This document shows positions 16,302 to 25,583 of a DNA stretch of 64,000 nucleotides, in pieces. The position numbers and the translations under genes were made by a program. Under the pieces are notes generated by a model. The model worked only from the letters and a program-made list of their open reading frames with translations, ran no database searches and was not told the DNA's origin. Within the stretch, counting starts at the first letter, position 1. The number at the start of each line of letters is the position of its first letter. This DNA comes from Gymnodinialimonas sp. 202GB13-11 (GTDB taxonomy: Bacteria; Pseudomonadota; Alphaproteobacteria; Rhodobacterales; Rhodobacteraceae). Location: NCBI RefSeq assembly GCF_040932485.1, contig NZ_JBFRBH010000001.1:1116001-1180000 (forward strand). The letters are read 5' to 3'.

Positions 16302-17618
16302 ATGAAGATCGCGATTGTAGATGATGAGCAGGATATGCGGCAGTCGATCAGCCAATGGCTGGCGCTGTCGGGATTTGACACGGAAACCTATGCCAGCGCG
16401 GAAGACGCGCTAAAGGGGATCGGGGCGGACTTTCCGGGCGTCGTGGTCACGGATGTGAAGATGCCCGGCATGGATGGCATGGCTTTTCTCAAACGCCTGA
16501 TGGGCGTGGATAGCGGAATTCCGGTGATCCTGATCACCGGCCATGGCGATGTGCCCATGGCGGTGGAGGCGATGCGGATCGGAGCTTACGACTTCCTCGA
16601 GAAGCCGTTCAACCCTGACCGAATGACGGATTTGGCCAAACGTGCGGGCCAGCAGCGGCGTCTGACGCTCGACAACCGGGCGCTCCGCAAGGAGTTGAGC
16701 GACGGCACCGTCTTGATGCGAAAGTTGATCGGGTCGTCCCCGGTTATGGAACGGTTGCGCGAGGACATCCTCGACCTCGGTCAGGCCGATGGTCATGTGC
16801 TGATCACCGGGGAGACTGGGACAGGCAAGACATTGGTGGCCCATGCGTTGCACGCAGTCGGCCCTCGTGCCGGCAAGCAATTTGTCGTGCTGTCTTGTGC
16901 GGCCCACGAGGAGGAGGAACTGACGGCGAAGCTCTTTGGCCCTGTTGGGGAAGATCAGGACAAGCCGTTGGTGGAGCAAGCCCGGGGCGGCACGCTAGTG
17001 CTGGAAGATATTGAGAGCCTCAGCCAAAGCCTTCAAGCGCGCCTGCTGACGTTCATCAACGATCAGGGCACGCCGGCCGAGACGCGCATTGTAGCCATCT
17101 GTAATGCGCCCGAGCCTGACCAGTGCGAAGGGTCGCTGCGCCCGGATCTGTTCTACCGCCTGGCGGCCATGCGGATTGATCTGCCACCGCTGCGCCAGCG
17201 CGGCGAGGATATTCTGACGCTGTTCACCCGGTTTGGAGAGCAGTTCAGCGAGGAATACGGGACCGAAGCGCCGCAGGTGACAGCGCAAGAGGCCGCGCAG
17301 CTGTTGCAGGCTCCATGGCCAGGCAATGTGCGCCAGCTGATCAACATTGCTGAGCGCGCGATCCTTCAACAACGGCGCGGGTCGGGCACGATTGCCTCGC
17401 TTCTGATGTCTGACAACACGCAGATTGCCCCGCAAGCGATTGGCGAGGGCAAGCCGCTCAAGGAGTACGTCGAAGCGTTCGAGCGGATGCTGATCGACAA
17501 CACGATGCGGCGGCATCGCGGGTCCATCGCCAGTGTGATGGAAGAGCTCTGCCTGCCGCGCCGGACGTTGAACGAGAAGATGGCGAAATACGGGCTGAGC
17601 AGGTCGGATTACCTCTGA
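16302..17618 (+). CDS. DctD-like response regulator lacking the GAFTGA loop
   Basis: 438 residues. Receiver domain with Asp51 in VTDVKMPGMDG and Lys101; AAA+ domain with Walker A GETGTGKT (170-177); C-terminal Fis-type helix-turn-helix (GSIASVMEELCLPRRTL). Where sigma-54 activators carry ELFGHEAGAFTGA, this protein has KLFGPVGEDQDKP (about 210-222), so the sigma-54 contact loop is missing. Walker B reads LVLEDIES instead of LFLDEI. It may act with another sigma factor, as known for Rhodobacter NtrC, or simply bind DNA. The kinase lies directly upstream. Targets are not evident; an alpha/beta hydrolase follows. Confidence 0.88.
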   Translation: MKIAIVDDEQDMRQSISQWLALSGFDTETYASAEDALKGIGADFPGVVVTDVKMPGMDGMAFLKRLMGVDSGIPVILITGHGDVPMAVEAMRIGAYDFLEKPFNPDRMTDLAKRAGQQRRLTLDNRALRKELSDGTVLMRKLIGSSPVMERLREDILDLGQADGHVLITGETGTGKTLVAHALHAVGPRAGKQFVVLSCAAHEEEELTAKLFGPVGEDQDKPLVEQARGGTLVLEDIESLSQSLQARLLTFINDQGTPAETRIVAICNAPEPDQCEGSLRPDLFYRLAAMRIDLPPLRQRGEDILTLFTRFGEQFSEEYGTEAPQVTAQEAAQLLQAPWPGNVRQLINIAERAILQQRRGSGTIASLLMSDNTQIAPQAIGEGKPLKEYVEAFERMLIDNTMRRHRGSIASVMEELCLPRRTLNEKMAKYGLSRSDYL

Positions 17619-17632
17619 GCAGCTGTTGAAGC

Positions 17633-17662
17633 AGGCCATCGGCGCATGTCTGCCGATGGCCT
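17633..17662 (+). terminator. strong hairpin after the response-regulator gene
   Basis: A perfect 11-bp stem, AGGCCATCGGC (17633-17643) with GCCGATGGCCT (17652-17662), with an 8-base loop begins 14 bases after the stop codon. There is no T run, so it may be a stability element or a rho-assisted terminator rather than an intrinsic one. Confidence 0.5.
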
Positions 17663-17786
17663 GAACCCGCTTGTACCAGCCGCGAAATACCTCTGCTAAC
17701 ATCTGTTCGCGAACGTCCAAAGCGGGCAAATCCGTGCGCTCTCCGGCTTGTGTCTGGCCCGCTCTACCATGGAGATGGAAGTGGAG

Positions 17787-18548
17787 ATGCTGAGTGTGCA
17801 CACGCTTGGCGACCCTGACGGTCGCCCGGTCCTTTTTTTGCACCCCGGGAACACGGTGGGAACCGCATGGAAGGATGTCGTGGACCAGCTTCCGGGCATC
17901 AACGGCATATGCCCGGATCTTCCGGGCTTTGGCGCCAGTGCCCATCTGCCGTTGAAGGATTTTGAGGACAGCGCCGATCACCTTGCACGCTTTCTGGAGG
18001 CCGAGGGACTCGGCCCGCTGCCCGTGATCGGATATTCGCTTGGGGCCTATACAGGCATGATGTTGACCCTTCGCCACCCTCATCTTGTTGAAAAGGCGCT
18101 GCTGACGAGCTTCCAAGTCATGCCACTCAAGGGGCGGTGGTATCTGGTCCCGTTTCTGAATGTGATTTCGCCGCTGATGACCACGTTCCGCGCACGGAAA
18201 TCCGCATTCAAAGGTCTCGGTGTGGAAAATGCGGGATCGTGGTCTGTGACGCCCACGTCGCCATGCGATGCACGAACACTTCGTAGCATCGGTCGACTGG
18301 CTTGCGATTTCGACATTCGCGATCAGATCCACTCGATCGCGCGTCCCGTGCTTGTGATGTCCGGAGATCAAGAGATGGAGAGCATACAGGAAAGCGTGCA
18401 CCTTGTCGCGGAAGCCTCGCCCAACGCCAACGGGGCTTTCGCATCCGGCGGACACGGGTGGCCGGTGGTATCAAGTGCCATCTTCTTGCGAACCTTGAAA
18501 GCCTGGCTGGTGGATGCGCCGTTGCCAGACGCGTTGAAGATTGTGTAA
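17787..18548 (+). CDS. alpha/beta hydrolase
   Basis: 253 residues from the ATG at 17787, preceded by GGAAGTGGAG; in-frame Mets at 17748, 17769 and 17775 have weaker sites. The oxyanion HPGN motif, the nucleophile elbow GYSLGA, a late Asp (SGDQEM) and a final His (GGHGWPV) give a plausible Ser-Asp-His triad. No signal peptide, so cytosolic. Substrate unknown. It may be a single-gene unit, as a hairpin separates it from the two-component pair. Confidence 0.8.
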   Translation: MLSVHTLGDPDGRPVLFLHPGNTVGTAWKDVVDQLPGINGICPDLPGFGASAHLPLKDFEDSADHLARFLEAEGLGPLPVIGYSLGAYTGMMLTLRHPHLVEKALLTSFQVMPLKGRWYLVPFLNVISPLMTTFRARKSAFKGLGVENAGSWSVTPTSPCDARTLRSIGRLACDFDIRDQIHSIARPVLVMSGDQEMESIQESVHLVAEASPNANGAFASGGHGWPVVSSAIFLRTLKAWLVDAPLPDALKIV

Positions 18549-18990
18549 CCCGTGATGACGACGGAATAGTTTGGCCGATCGCCGTTTCCCCATTGTCATT
18601 CCGCCGCACCCTCCCTTAATGTGAAGGAACTGGCCATAAGCCAGCGATCAGTTTCTCTGCACCTTTGTCCCGGTGCCGCGCACATGACGCGACGGGGGAG
18701 GGCGGCAGGTCACTTGGTCTGATGCACGCACCCATTTTCTCGCGTCCGTCAGAACCGCACGTAACCGCGCCACATGGCGCATGAATGGATGGCGAAGCAC
18801 CCATGTTTCAGCCATCGGAGACAGACGCGATGCCCTGCCTAGGTGCACAAACGGATAAGCTATCAGGGCCACAGGCTTTGATCGTCCGGCCCGGGTCCAT
18901 CGCGCTATCAGTACAACGCCCAATGAAATTCGCAGCGCCACCGGGGTCCGCCCCGCCAACGCGCGTGTTCGGTGGGCGAGCAAGGATATC
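18549..18990 (+). other. gene-free leader region of rne
   Basis: 442 bases without a convincing gene. Short frames on both strands lack ribosome sites and recognisable products. It probably holds the rne promoter and a long 5' untranslated leader. Known RNase E genes carry long leaders through which the enzyme represses its own synthesis; a small hairpin (CTGGC/GCCAG near 18630) is visible. The leader assignment is inference. Confidence 0.45.
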
Positions 18991-21546
18991 ATGGCAAAAA
19001 AGATGCTCATCGATGCCACCCACGCGGAAGAAACCCGCGTCGTGGTGGCAGACGGCAACCGGGTTGAGGAATTCGACTTTGAGTCGCTGAACAAACGGCA
19101 ACTCGCAGGCAATATTTATCTGGCAAAAGTGACGCGGGTCGAACCCTCGCTTCAGGCTGCTTTTGTGGATTACGGCGGGAACCGGCATGGCTTTCTCGCG
19201 TTTTCCGAAATTCACCCCGATTACTACCAAATCCCCGTAGCGGATCGTGAAGCGCTTTTGGCGGAAGAACGCGCCTATGCTGAACAGCAGGCACGCGAAG
19301 ACGAGGAAGAAGCCCCAAAGCCCAAGCGGCGTCGTCGGCGGCGCAAACCGGCTGAGACAAAGGCCGAAGAGACTGGCGTTGATGCCGTAACCTCTGAGGC
19401 GCCATCGGGCATGGACGTCGTAGACCTCGAAGAGGGCGACGCCGATGACAGTGTAGCTGAGGCGGATGATGCCTCGGTTGAGGGCCTTTCCCCGATGGAG
19501 CTTGTCGCTGAAACGCCGGTTGAAGAGCCAAACGACGACTCTGATGCACCGGAAGCTGAAGCCGAGCAGGCAGCTGACGAAGACAGCGCTGACGGCGATG
19601 ATGATGGCGACGACAGCGATGCGGAAACCGTCGCGGATGACGACGACGAAGAGGAAATCCGCCCGGTGCGCAAACCGCGCCCGCGCAAGTACAAGATCCA
19701 GGAAGTCGTCAAGGTTCGCCAGATCCTGCTGGTGCAGGTCGTCAAGGAAGAACGTGGCAATAAGGGCGCTGCGCTGACCACCTATCTTTCGCTGGCAGGG
19801 CGCTACTGCGTATTGATGCCCAACACTGCGCGCGGTGGCGGGATCAGCCGCAAAATCACCAATGCGTCTGACCGCAAGAAGCTCAAGGAAATCGCCACCG
19901 CGCTGGACGTGCCGCAAGGTGCGGGCCTGATCGTGCGGACGGCGGGCGCACAGCGCACGAAAACCGAGATCAAGCGTGACTACGAATACCTGCAACGGCA
20001 ATGGGAACAGATCCGCGAGCTGACGCTGAAATCCATCGCGCCTGCGCCGATTTATCAGGAAGGCGATCTGATCCACCGCACGATCCGCGACCTCTACAAT
20101 CGCGATATCGGTGAAGTTCTGGTCGAAGGCGAGGCCGGCTACCGGCACGCCAAGAACTTCATGAAAATGATCATGCCGAGCCACGCGAAGAACGTGAAGC
20201 ACTACACCGACCCGATGCCGCTGTTCGCGAAGCACAAGGTCGAAGGCTATCTGGCCGACATGTTCAACCCGACGGTCCAGTTGAAGTCAGGCGGATACAT
20301 CGTGATCGGCGTGACCGAAGCGCTGGTGGCGATCGACGTGAACTCAGGCCGGGCCACGAAAGAAGGCTCGATCGAGGAGACGGCGCTCAAGACAAACCTT
20401 GAGGCCGCCGAGGAAGTTGCGCGCCAGTTGCGTCTGCGTGACCTTGCGGGCCTGATCGTGATCGATTTCATCGATATGGACGAGCGCCGCAACAACAATG
20501 CCGTTGAAAAACGCATCAAAGACAAGCTGAAGACCGACCGCGCCCGCATTCAGGTGGGGCGGATCTCCAGCTTCGGCTTGATGGAAATGTCGCGCCAGCG
20601 TCTGCGCCCCGGCATGTTGGAGGCCACAACGCAGGCCTGCCATCACTGCCACGGCACCGGCCTCGTGCGGTCGGATGACAGCCTTGCGCTGTCAATCCTG
20701 CGTCAGCTGGAAGAGGAGGGCACCCGTGGCCGCTCCAAGGAAGTGTTGCTGACCGCACCGGTTGGCATCGTGAACTTCCTGTTCAATTTCAAGCGTGAGA
20801 CGCTTGATGCGATCGAAGCCCGCTCTGGCATGGCGATCCGGATTGAAGCGGATGCCGCGCTGGTGGTGCCGGATTTCAAGATCGAGAAGTTCAAGACAGC
20901 CACCCGGAAGATCACAGCGACTGCGCCCGTGATCTCCATGGATGCTGCGTTGATGGATGATATCGACGAGGACGCGGAAACGCAGGCCGAAGTCGAGACG
21001 CCGGAAGACGATGATCAGCCCAAGAAGAAGCGTCGCCGTCGTCGCGGTGGACGTGGCCGTCGTCGCGGGGGCGAAGGCAACGAGGACGTGCAAAACACGG
21101 AAGACGGGGCTGAGGGCCAGTCTGAAGAGGCACAAAGCGCGGATGAAGGCGCGCAGTCGGATGCGGCACCTGAAGCTGCTGACGGTGACGAGGATCAACC
21201 TAAGAAGCGTCGCCGCTCGCGTCGTGGTGGGCGTGGCCGGAAATCGGTTGAGGCTGAGGCCGAAACAGAGGCGTCGCAAGAGCAGCCTGAAGCTGAGGCT
21301 GACGCATCATCGCCCGCAGAAGAAACCGCATCCGAAGAAGTTGCGGCTGAACCCACGCCGGAACCGGAACCGGAGGCCGAGCCTGTTGCTGAAGCTGCAA
21401 CGCCGGAACCGGAGCCTGAAGCGGCACCCGAGCCTGTTGCCGCACCGGAACCTGCGCCCGAACCGGTTGCTGCAGAGGCGGCCCCGGAACCCGCGCCAGA
21501 AGAACCGGCCAAGCCCAAGCGGCGCGGCTGGTGGTCACGCGGCTGA
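18991..21546 (+). CDS. rne: ribonuclease E
   Basis: 851 residues. Endonuclease for RNA decay and rRNA/tRNA processing, scaffold of the degradosome. The S1 domain is split: strands at about 36-90 and 233-290 flank an acidic, repetitive insert (about 100-232). The DNase-I-like core has the metal-binding DVNSG and the VIDFIDMDE strand. The zinc-link cysteines are in ACHHCHGTG, a variant of CPxCxGxG. The C-terminal scaffold has two Arg-rich RNA-binding patches (KKKRRRRRGGRGRRR and KKRRRSRRGGRGRK), a Pro-Glu-Ala repeat region and the end KPKRRGWWSRG. Length is shorter than the E. coli enzyme, as usual in alphaproteobacteria. Confidence 0.95.
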   Translation: MAKKMLIDATHAEETRVVVADGNRVEEFDFESLNKRQLAGNIYLAKVTRVEPSLQAAFVDYGGNRHGFLAFSEIHPDYYQIPVADREALLAEERAYAEQQAREDEEEAPKPKRRRRRRKPAETKAEETGVDAVTSEAPSGMDVVDLEEGDADDSVAEADDASVEGLSPMELVAETPVEEPNDDSDAPEAEAEQAADEDSADGDDDGDDSDAETVADDDDEEEIRPVRKPRPRKYKIQEVVKVRQILLVQVVKEERGNKGAALTTYLSLAGRYCVLMPNTARGGGISRKITNASDRKKLKEIATALDVPQGAGLIVRTAGAQRTKTEIKRDYEYLQRQWEQIRELTLKSIAPAPIYQEGDLIHRTIRDLYNRDIGEVLVEGEAGYRHAKNFMKMIMPSHAKNVKHYTDPMPLFAKHKVEGYLADMFNPTVQLKSGGYIVIGVTEALVAIDVNSGRATKEGSIEETALKTNLEAAEEVARQLRLRDLAGLIVIDFIDMDERRNNNAVEKRIKDKLKTDRARIQVGRISSFGLMEMSRQRLRPGMLEATTQACHHCHGTGLVRSDDSLALSILRQLEEEGTRGRSKEVLLTAPVGIVNFLFNFKRETLDAIEARSGMAIRIEADAALVVPDFKIEKFKTATRKITATAPVISMDAALMDDIDEDAETQAEVETPEDDDQPKKKRRRRRGGRGRRRGGEGNEDVQNTEDGAEGQSEEAQSADEGAQSDAAPEAADGDEDQPKKRRRSRRGGRGRKSVEAEAETEASQEQPEAEADASSPAEETASEEVAAEPTPEPEPEAEPVAEAATPEPEPEAAPEPVAAPEPAPEPVAAEAAPEPAPEEPAKPKRRGWWSRG

Positions 21547-21562
21547 TCCGAGACACGAAAAA

Positions 21563-21589
21563 GGGCGCCACAACGGCGCCCTTTCTTTT
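21563..21589. terminator. bidirectional rho-independent terminator
   Basis: Stem GGGCGCC/GGCGCCC with loop ACAAC, followed by TTTCTTTT on the plus strand and preceded by AAAAA, which serves the minus strand. It lies between the convergent rne and DsbA-family genes. Confidence 0.9.
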
Positions 21590-21611
21590 GGGTGGCACAG
21601 TTAGTGGAGCT

Positions 21612-22364
21612 CTACTCCGCCGTCTCGCGCAGGATCGCGACAATCTCCTGCATGTTCGGAAGCGGCACATAGCCCTGCACCAGTTGGTCGCCAAACACGA
21701 AGGACGGCGTGCCGGTGATGCCCATGCGACTGGCCAGATCGCGGTTGTAGTTGATCGTGGCCTCAACCAGCGGATCATCAATCGCGGCGAAAATGGCCTC
21801 ACTATCAAGGCCAAGATCCGTCGCAAGGCGCGCCAGCGACAGTTCGGTCACATCCGACCGCATACTGATCAGACCTTCATTCACCAGTTCATAAGCTTGC
21901 CCGCCAAGCGCAATGCGAGTGGCGATCGCGAAGCGACTGGCTAGCTCGGACTGCTCGCCCAAGATCGGGAATTCCTTGGTGATGATGCGGATATTGCCGT
22001 CTGCCTCGACCAATTCGGTCACCTCCGGATGCGCACGGCGGCAGAAGGAACAGCGATAATCGAGGAATTCGACGATCACGATATCGCCGTCCGGGTTGCC
22101 GCCGACATGGTCGAAGGCGGAATTGAACAGGGCGTCTTCGTTTTCGATGACGGCAAGCGCCTGCGCTTCGGCCTCAAGCTCGGCCTGACGTTGTTCCAAG
22201 ACAGCGAAGGCTTCCATCAGAACCTCAGGGTTCTCAAGGAGATAAGCGCGGACTTCCTCGCGGAAGAGGTCGCGCTCAGCGTCGGTTAAGTCATTCAAAT
22301 CAGTGGCTGCCGCCTGGCCCGCCAGCAGGGCTGCAAAGGCTGCACCCAACAAATACTTGCTCAT
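21612..22364 (-). CDS. periplasmic DsbA/Com1-family thiol oxidoreductase
   Basis: 250 residues from the ATG at 22364 (AAGGACGGAG upstream); further upstream Met codons would extend through the divergent promoter. Signal peptide with cleavage near AAATD. An N-terminal helical region (ENPEVLMEAFAVLE) typical of Com1/ScsC-like DsbA proteins precedes a thioredoxin fold with active site Cys105-Ser-Phe-Cys108 and cis-Pro loop TGTPSF. Expected role is disulfide formation or isomerisation in the periplasm. Transcribed divergently from the aminotransferase. Confidence 0.9.
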   Translation of the reverse strand: MSKYLLGAAFAALLAGQAAATDLNDLTDAERDLFREEVRAYLLENPEVLMEAFAVLEQRQAELEAEAQALAVIENEDALFNSAFDHVGGNPDGDIVIVEFLDYRCSFCRRAHPEVTELVEADGNIRIITKEFPILGEQSELASRFAIATRIALGGQAYELVNEGLISMRSDVTELSLARLATDLGLDSEAIFAAIDDPLVEATINYNRDLASRMGITGTPSFVFGDQLVQGYVPLPNMQEIVAILRETAE

Positions 22365-22478
22365 CAGAAAACTCCGTCCTTCGGATTTGCCAAGTCCTAC
22401 CATATCCAAACCTGCCCGCCACCATTGACGACACCTGCCTAGCCTGTTTTCTCCCTGCACAAAGCTGTGAGGTGAAAA

Positions 22479-23630
22479 ATGCGCCATTCTTCGCGAGCCA
22501 TCGTGGACCCGTTCATTGTGATGGACGTGATGGAAGCCGCCCGCGCGGCGGAGGAGGCCGGACGCCACATCATCCATATGGAAGTGGGCCAGCCCGGCTC
22601 CGGCGCGCCCGAGGCCGCGCGCGCAAAGCTGGCAGCCGAGATGGAAGCCGGGCCATTGGGCTATACGGTTGCGCTTGGTCGGCCCGACCTGCGCGAAGGC
22701 ATCGCGGCGCTTTATCAGGAATGGTACGGCATCGAGCTTGATCCGTCCCGCGTGGTCCTGACGGCCGGGGCGTCGGGGGCGTTCATTCTAGCCTTCACGG
22801 CACTTTTCGATGCGGGTGCGAAGGTTGCCTTGGGGGAGCCCTGCTATCCGTCCTACCGCCAGATTCTGTCCTCGCTTTCGCTCGAGCCTGTGGGGCTGCA
22901 AACCCACGCCGAGACGCGGTACCAACCGACGCCAGACCATCTGACGGTTAATCTTGACGGGTTGATCGTTGCCAGCCCCGCTAACCCGACCGGAACAATG
23001 CTGTTTGAGGCTGAGTTGCGTGCCTTGGCGGACGCGTGCACGTCGCGCGGTATCTCACTGATTTCCGACGAGATTTACCACGGCTTGCAGTATGAAGGGC
23101 GCGCCGTATCTGCGTTGGAAGTGACGGACGATGCCTACGTCATCAATTCCTTCTCGAAGTACTTTTCGATGACCGGTTGGCGGCTGGGTTGGATGGTGGT
23201 TCCGCTCGACCATGTCCGGATCATCGAACGTTTGGCGCAGAACATGTTCATCTGCCCCTCCCATGCCGCGCAAGTGGCGGCCCTTGGCGCGTTGTCACCG
23301 GATGGACGGGCCGAATTGGACCAGCATCGTGAGACTTATGCCAAGAACCGCACGATCCTTTTGAACGGCCTTGCGGAGGCCGGGTTGACGAAAACCGCGC
23401 CAGCCGATGGGGCGTTTTACGTCTACGCGGATGTGTCGAACTTCACGGACGATGCGCGGGCATTCGCGGCAGATATTCTCGACAAGGCGGGCGTTGCCGT
23501 GACGCCGGGGCTGGACTTTGACAAGGCGCGGGGTGCGGGTACGCTGCGCTTTTCCTATGCGCGCTCGACCGCGGACATCGAAGCAGGTGTGACGCGCCTG
23601 ATCTCATTCATGGATGCCCAAAAGGGGTAG
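22479..23630 (+). CDS. pyridoxal-phosphate-dependent class I/II aminotransferase
   Basis: 383 residues. Fold-type I aminotransferase. The PLP lysine is in NSFSKYFSMTGWRLGW, the PLP-phosphate region in TAGASGAF, and the AspAT-like ASPANPTG and DEIYHGLQY motifs are present. Substrate cannot be assigned; it belongs to the broad aspartate/aromatic group. Its last 17 bases overlap an in-frame upstream extension of amiC, but the likely amiC start lies beyond its stop. Confidence 0.88.
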   Translation: MRHSSRAIVDPFIVMDVMEAARAAEEAGRHIIHMEVGQPGSGAPEAARAKLAAEMEAGPLGYTVALGRPDLREGIAALYQEWYGIELDPSRVVLTAGASGAFILAFTALFDAGAKVALGEPCYPSYRQILSSLSLEPVGLQTHAETRYQPTPDHLTVNLDGLIVASPANPTGTMLFEAELRALADACTSRGISLISDEIYHGLQYEGRAVSALEVTDDAYVINSFSKYFSMTGWRLGWMVVPLDHVRIIERLAQNMFICPSHAAQVAALGALSPDGRAELDQHRETYAKNRTILLNGLAEAGLTKTAPADGAFYVYADVSNFTDDARAFAADILDKAGVAVTPGLDFDKARGAGTLRFSYARSTADIEAGVTRLISFMDAQKG

Positions 23631-23682
23631 GAGGGGCGCGCCGGATCAGCTATGCAGGGATCAAGCAAGAGGGAACATCCCC

Positions 23683-24891
23683 GTGATCCGAGCAGTCCTG
23701 ATAATCGCCTTAGTCTGGCTTCCGCTTCCTGCGCATTCGCAGGGATTCGGAGCCTTGGCGCGTGCCCTTCCTGAAGACAGCCACCTGACCGGCAATCGCC
23801 GTGGGGCCGAGTTGGAATTGGCGCTCAGCCAGGCCGTGCCGTTCCGGGTGTTCACTCTGTCCGATCCGATGCGCGTGGTCCTTGATTTCCGCGAGGTCGA
23901 TTTCGACGCCCTACCGGAAGGGTTCAACCGCGCCCGAACGGTAGAGAGCATCGCCTATGGCGGGGCGGCGACGCCCGGCTGGTCCCGAATGGTCTTGACG
24001 CTCAATGCGCCCATGCTGCCCGAGATCGCAGCGATGGAAACAGACGATGCGACGGGTGAGGCCGTGGTCAGACTTTCGCTACAACCGGTTGAGGAAGAAG
24101 CTTTTTCGGCAGCCGCTGGCGCGCCGCCGGGGTTAAGCGGCGTGCTACTGCCGGTTGTGACTGCCGCCGCCGCTCCGGCAGATGATGATACTTTGTTGAT
24201 TGTCCTGGACCCAGGCCATGGCGGCGTCGATCCGGGTGCCGTGCGAAACGGTTATACCGAGGCCGATCTGATGCTTTCGTTTGCCCGCGAACTGCGCGAG
24301 ATCATGCGCCGGACCGGCGATATTGAGGTTGTGATGACCCGCGATGCGGACGTTTTCGTTCCGTTGCCGACCCGCGTGACCATCGCGCGAGCCGCGGGCG
24401 CGGACCTATTCATCTCACTGCACGCTGACGCGATTGCCGAGGGGCGGGCGCAAGGGGCGACCGTCTATACGCTCGCCGAGGAAGCCACCGATGCCGCCAC
24501 CGCTGCGCTGGCCGAACAACATGATCGGGCGGACCTGCTCCAAGGAATTGATCTTTCGGGCAGCGATGACGAAGTGGTCAGTGTCCTTTTGGACCTCGCG
24601 CGCATCGAAAACGCACCTCGCAGTCGCGCCTTTGCCGACATTCTGGTGCAAGCCATTGATACGACAGGGTTAGACCTTCATGCCCGCCCACGGGGCGAGG
24701 GGGCCTTTTCGGTTCTAAAGGCCGCAGATTTCCCAGCCGCATTGTTGGAGGTTGGGTTCCTGAGCGATGGCGGCGATTTGCAAAACATCCTCGACCCCAG
24801 CTGGCGCGCGCGAATGCAGGCTGCCATCACAGGCGCCGTTGTCGCTTGGGCTCAGGCAGATGCAGCGGCAGACGCGCTTAGACGCCAGTAA
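23683..24891 (+). CDS. amiC: N-acetylmuramoyl-L-alanine amidase, AmiC type
   Basis: 402 residues from the GTG at 23683 (AGAGGGA upstream), chosen because it begins directly with the signal peptide VIRAVLIIALVWLPLPAHS. An AMIN domain (about 45-150) targets the septum or peptidoglycan. The Amidase_3 zinc domain has its ligands in DPGHGG, YTEAD and SLHAD, and the catalytic Glu in LEVGFLSD. It cleaves the lactyl-peptide bond to split daughter cells. PBP1A and prfB follow with a methyltransferase gene inserted on the other strand. Its 3' end overlaps that gene by 14 bases. Confidence 0.93.
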   Translation: MIRAVLIIALVWLPLPAHSQGFGALARALPEDSHLTGNRRGAELELALSQAVPFRVFTLSDPMRVVLDFREVDFDALPEGFNRARTVESIAYGGAATPGWSRMVLTLNAPMLPEIAAMETDDATGEAVVRLSLQPVEEEAFSAAAGAPPGLSGVLLPVVTAAAAPADDDTLLIVLDPGHGGVDPGAVRNGYTEADLMLSFARELREIMRRTGDIEVVMTRDADVFVPLPTRVTIARAAGADLFISLHADAIAEGRAQGATVYTLAEEATDAATAALAEQHDRADLLQGIDLSGSDDEVVSVLLDLARIENAPRSRAFADILVQAIDTTGLDLHARPRGEGAFSVLKAADFPAALLEVGFLSDGGDLQNILDPSWRARMQAAITGAVVAWAQADAAADALRRQ

Positions 24892-25486
24892 ACTCAGCCA
24901 ACCAAACGGAATGGCCGTTGAGGTCCGGATCGTCCGGGCGGAACCATATTTCGGTAAAACCATGATCCGCCAGCAATGCGCGGTAGGCGTCGGGCGCGAG
25001 GCTCATATGGTAAACCTCGGATGATCCGACCCGCCCCCAAACCTCGCCATGACTTGGACCAGAGGTGAAAACCAGTCGCGCCCCGGCAGCGGCATGGGTG
25101 GCGAAGATCGGAAACATCGCCTGCTGATCCTTCTCACTCAGATGAAAAAAGCTGTTGAAGGCCAAGATGATATCGTAGGTCTGCCCCAGATCCAGGGTGC
25201 GCATATCGGCGCAAATGGCGCGCGCCGCCGGCACCCGGTCGCGAAGTTCTGCGACCATGGCTGCCGCCCCATCGACGCCGGTGACGGAATCGCCCCGTTC
25301 CACGAACCATTGCGCAATCGGTTGCCCTGACCCGCAACCAAGGTCCAAAACGTCCAATCTCGGCTCCCGCCCGGCCACGCAGGCCTCAAGAATTGGCTTC
25401 TCCCACAAGGATTTGTCACGGCGATTTGCCCAAACGCGGGCTTCGCGTTCGTATGTAGGCAAAATCTGATCAGGTTTGCTTCGCAT
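24878..25486 (-). CDS. class I SAM-dependent methyltransferase
   Basis: 202 residues from the ATG at 25486 (MRSKPDQILPTYEREA). Motif I is LDLGCGSGQPIAQWF, an acidic residue ends beta-2 (VTGVDGAA), and the post-I region reads ADMRTLDLGQTYDIILAFNSFFHL. The substrate pocket gives no clear assignment; it resembles small-molecule methyltransferases. It is convergent with amiC and divergent from PBP1A, interrupting what is otherwise an envelope-gene row. Confidence 0.85.
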   Translation of the reverse strand: MRSKPDQILPTYEREARVWANRRDKSLWEKPILEACVAGREPRLDVLDLGCGSGQPIAQWFVERGDSVTGVDGAAAMVAELRDRVPAARAICADMRTLDLGQTYDIILAFNSFFHLSEKDQQAMFPIFATHAAAGARLVFTSGPSHGEVWGRVGSSEVYHMSLAPDAYRALLADHGFTEIWFRPDDPDLNGHSVWLAEFTGV

Positions 25487-25583
25487 TTCCCCGTAATAAC
25501 ACGGCAAATTCTCGCCGTCGTGTTTTGACCGCCCTCGCGCGCGCGCGTATACAGGAGCACGACTTGGGGACGACGAGCACAAC

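Noticed and set aside
16995-18455. 486-codon antisense frame across the DctD-like gene and the hydrolase
   Set aside because: It spans two supported genes on the other strand and shows only shadow-type composition.
18808-20235. Long open frame antisense to rne (475 codons)
   Set aside because: It arises from the acidic and repetitive codons of rne in high-GC DNA; composition is unnatural, no ribosome site, and rne is certain.
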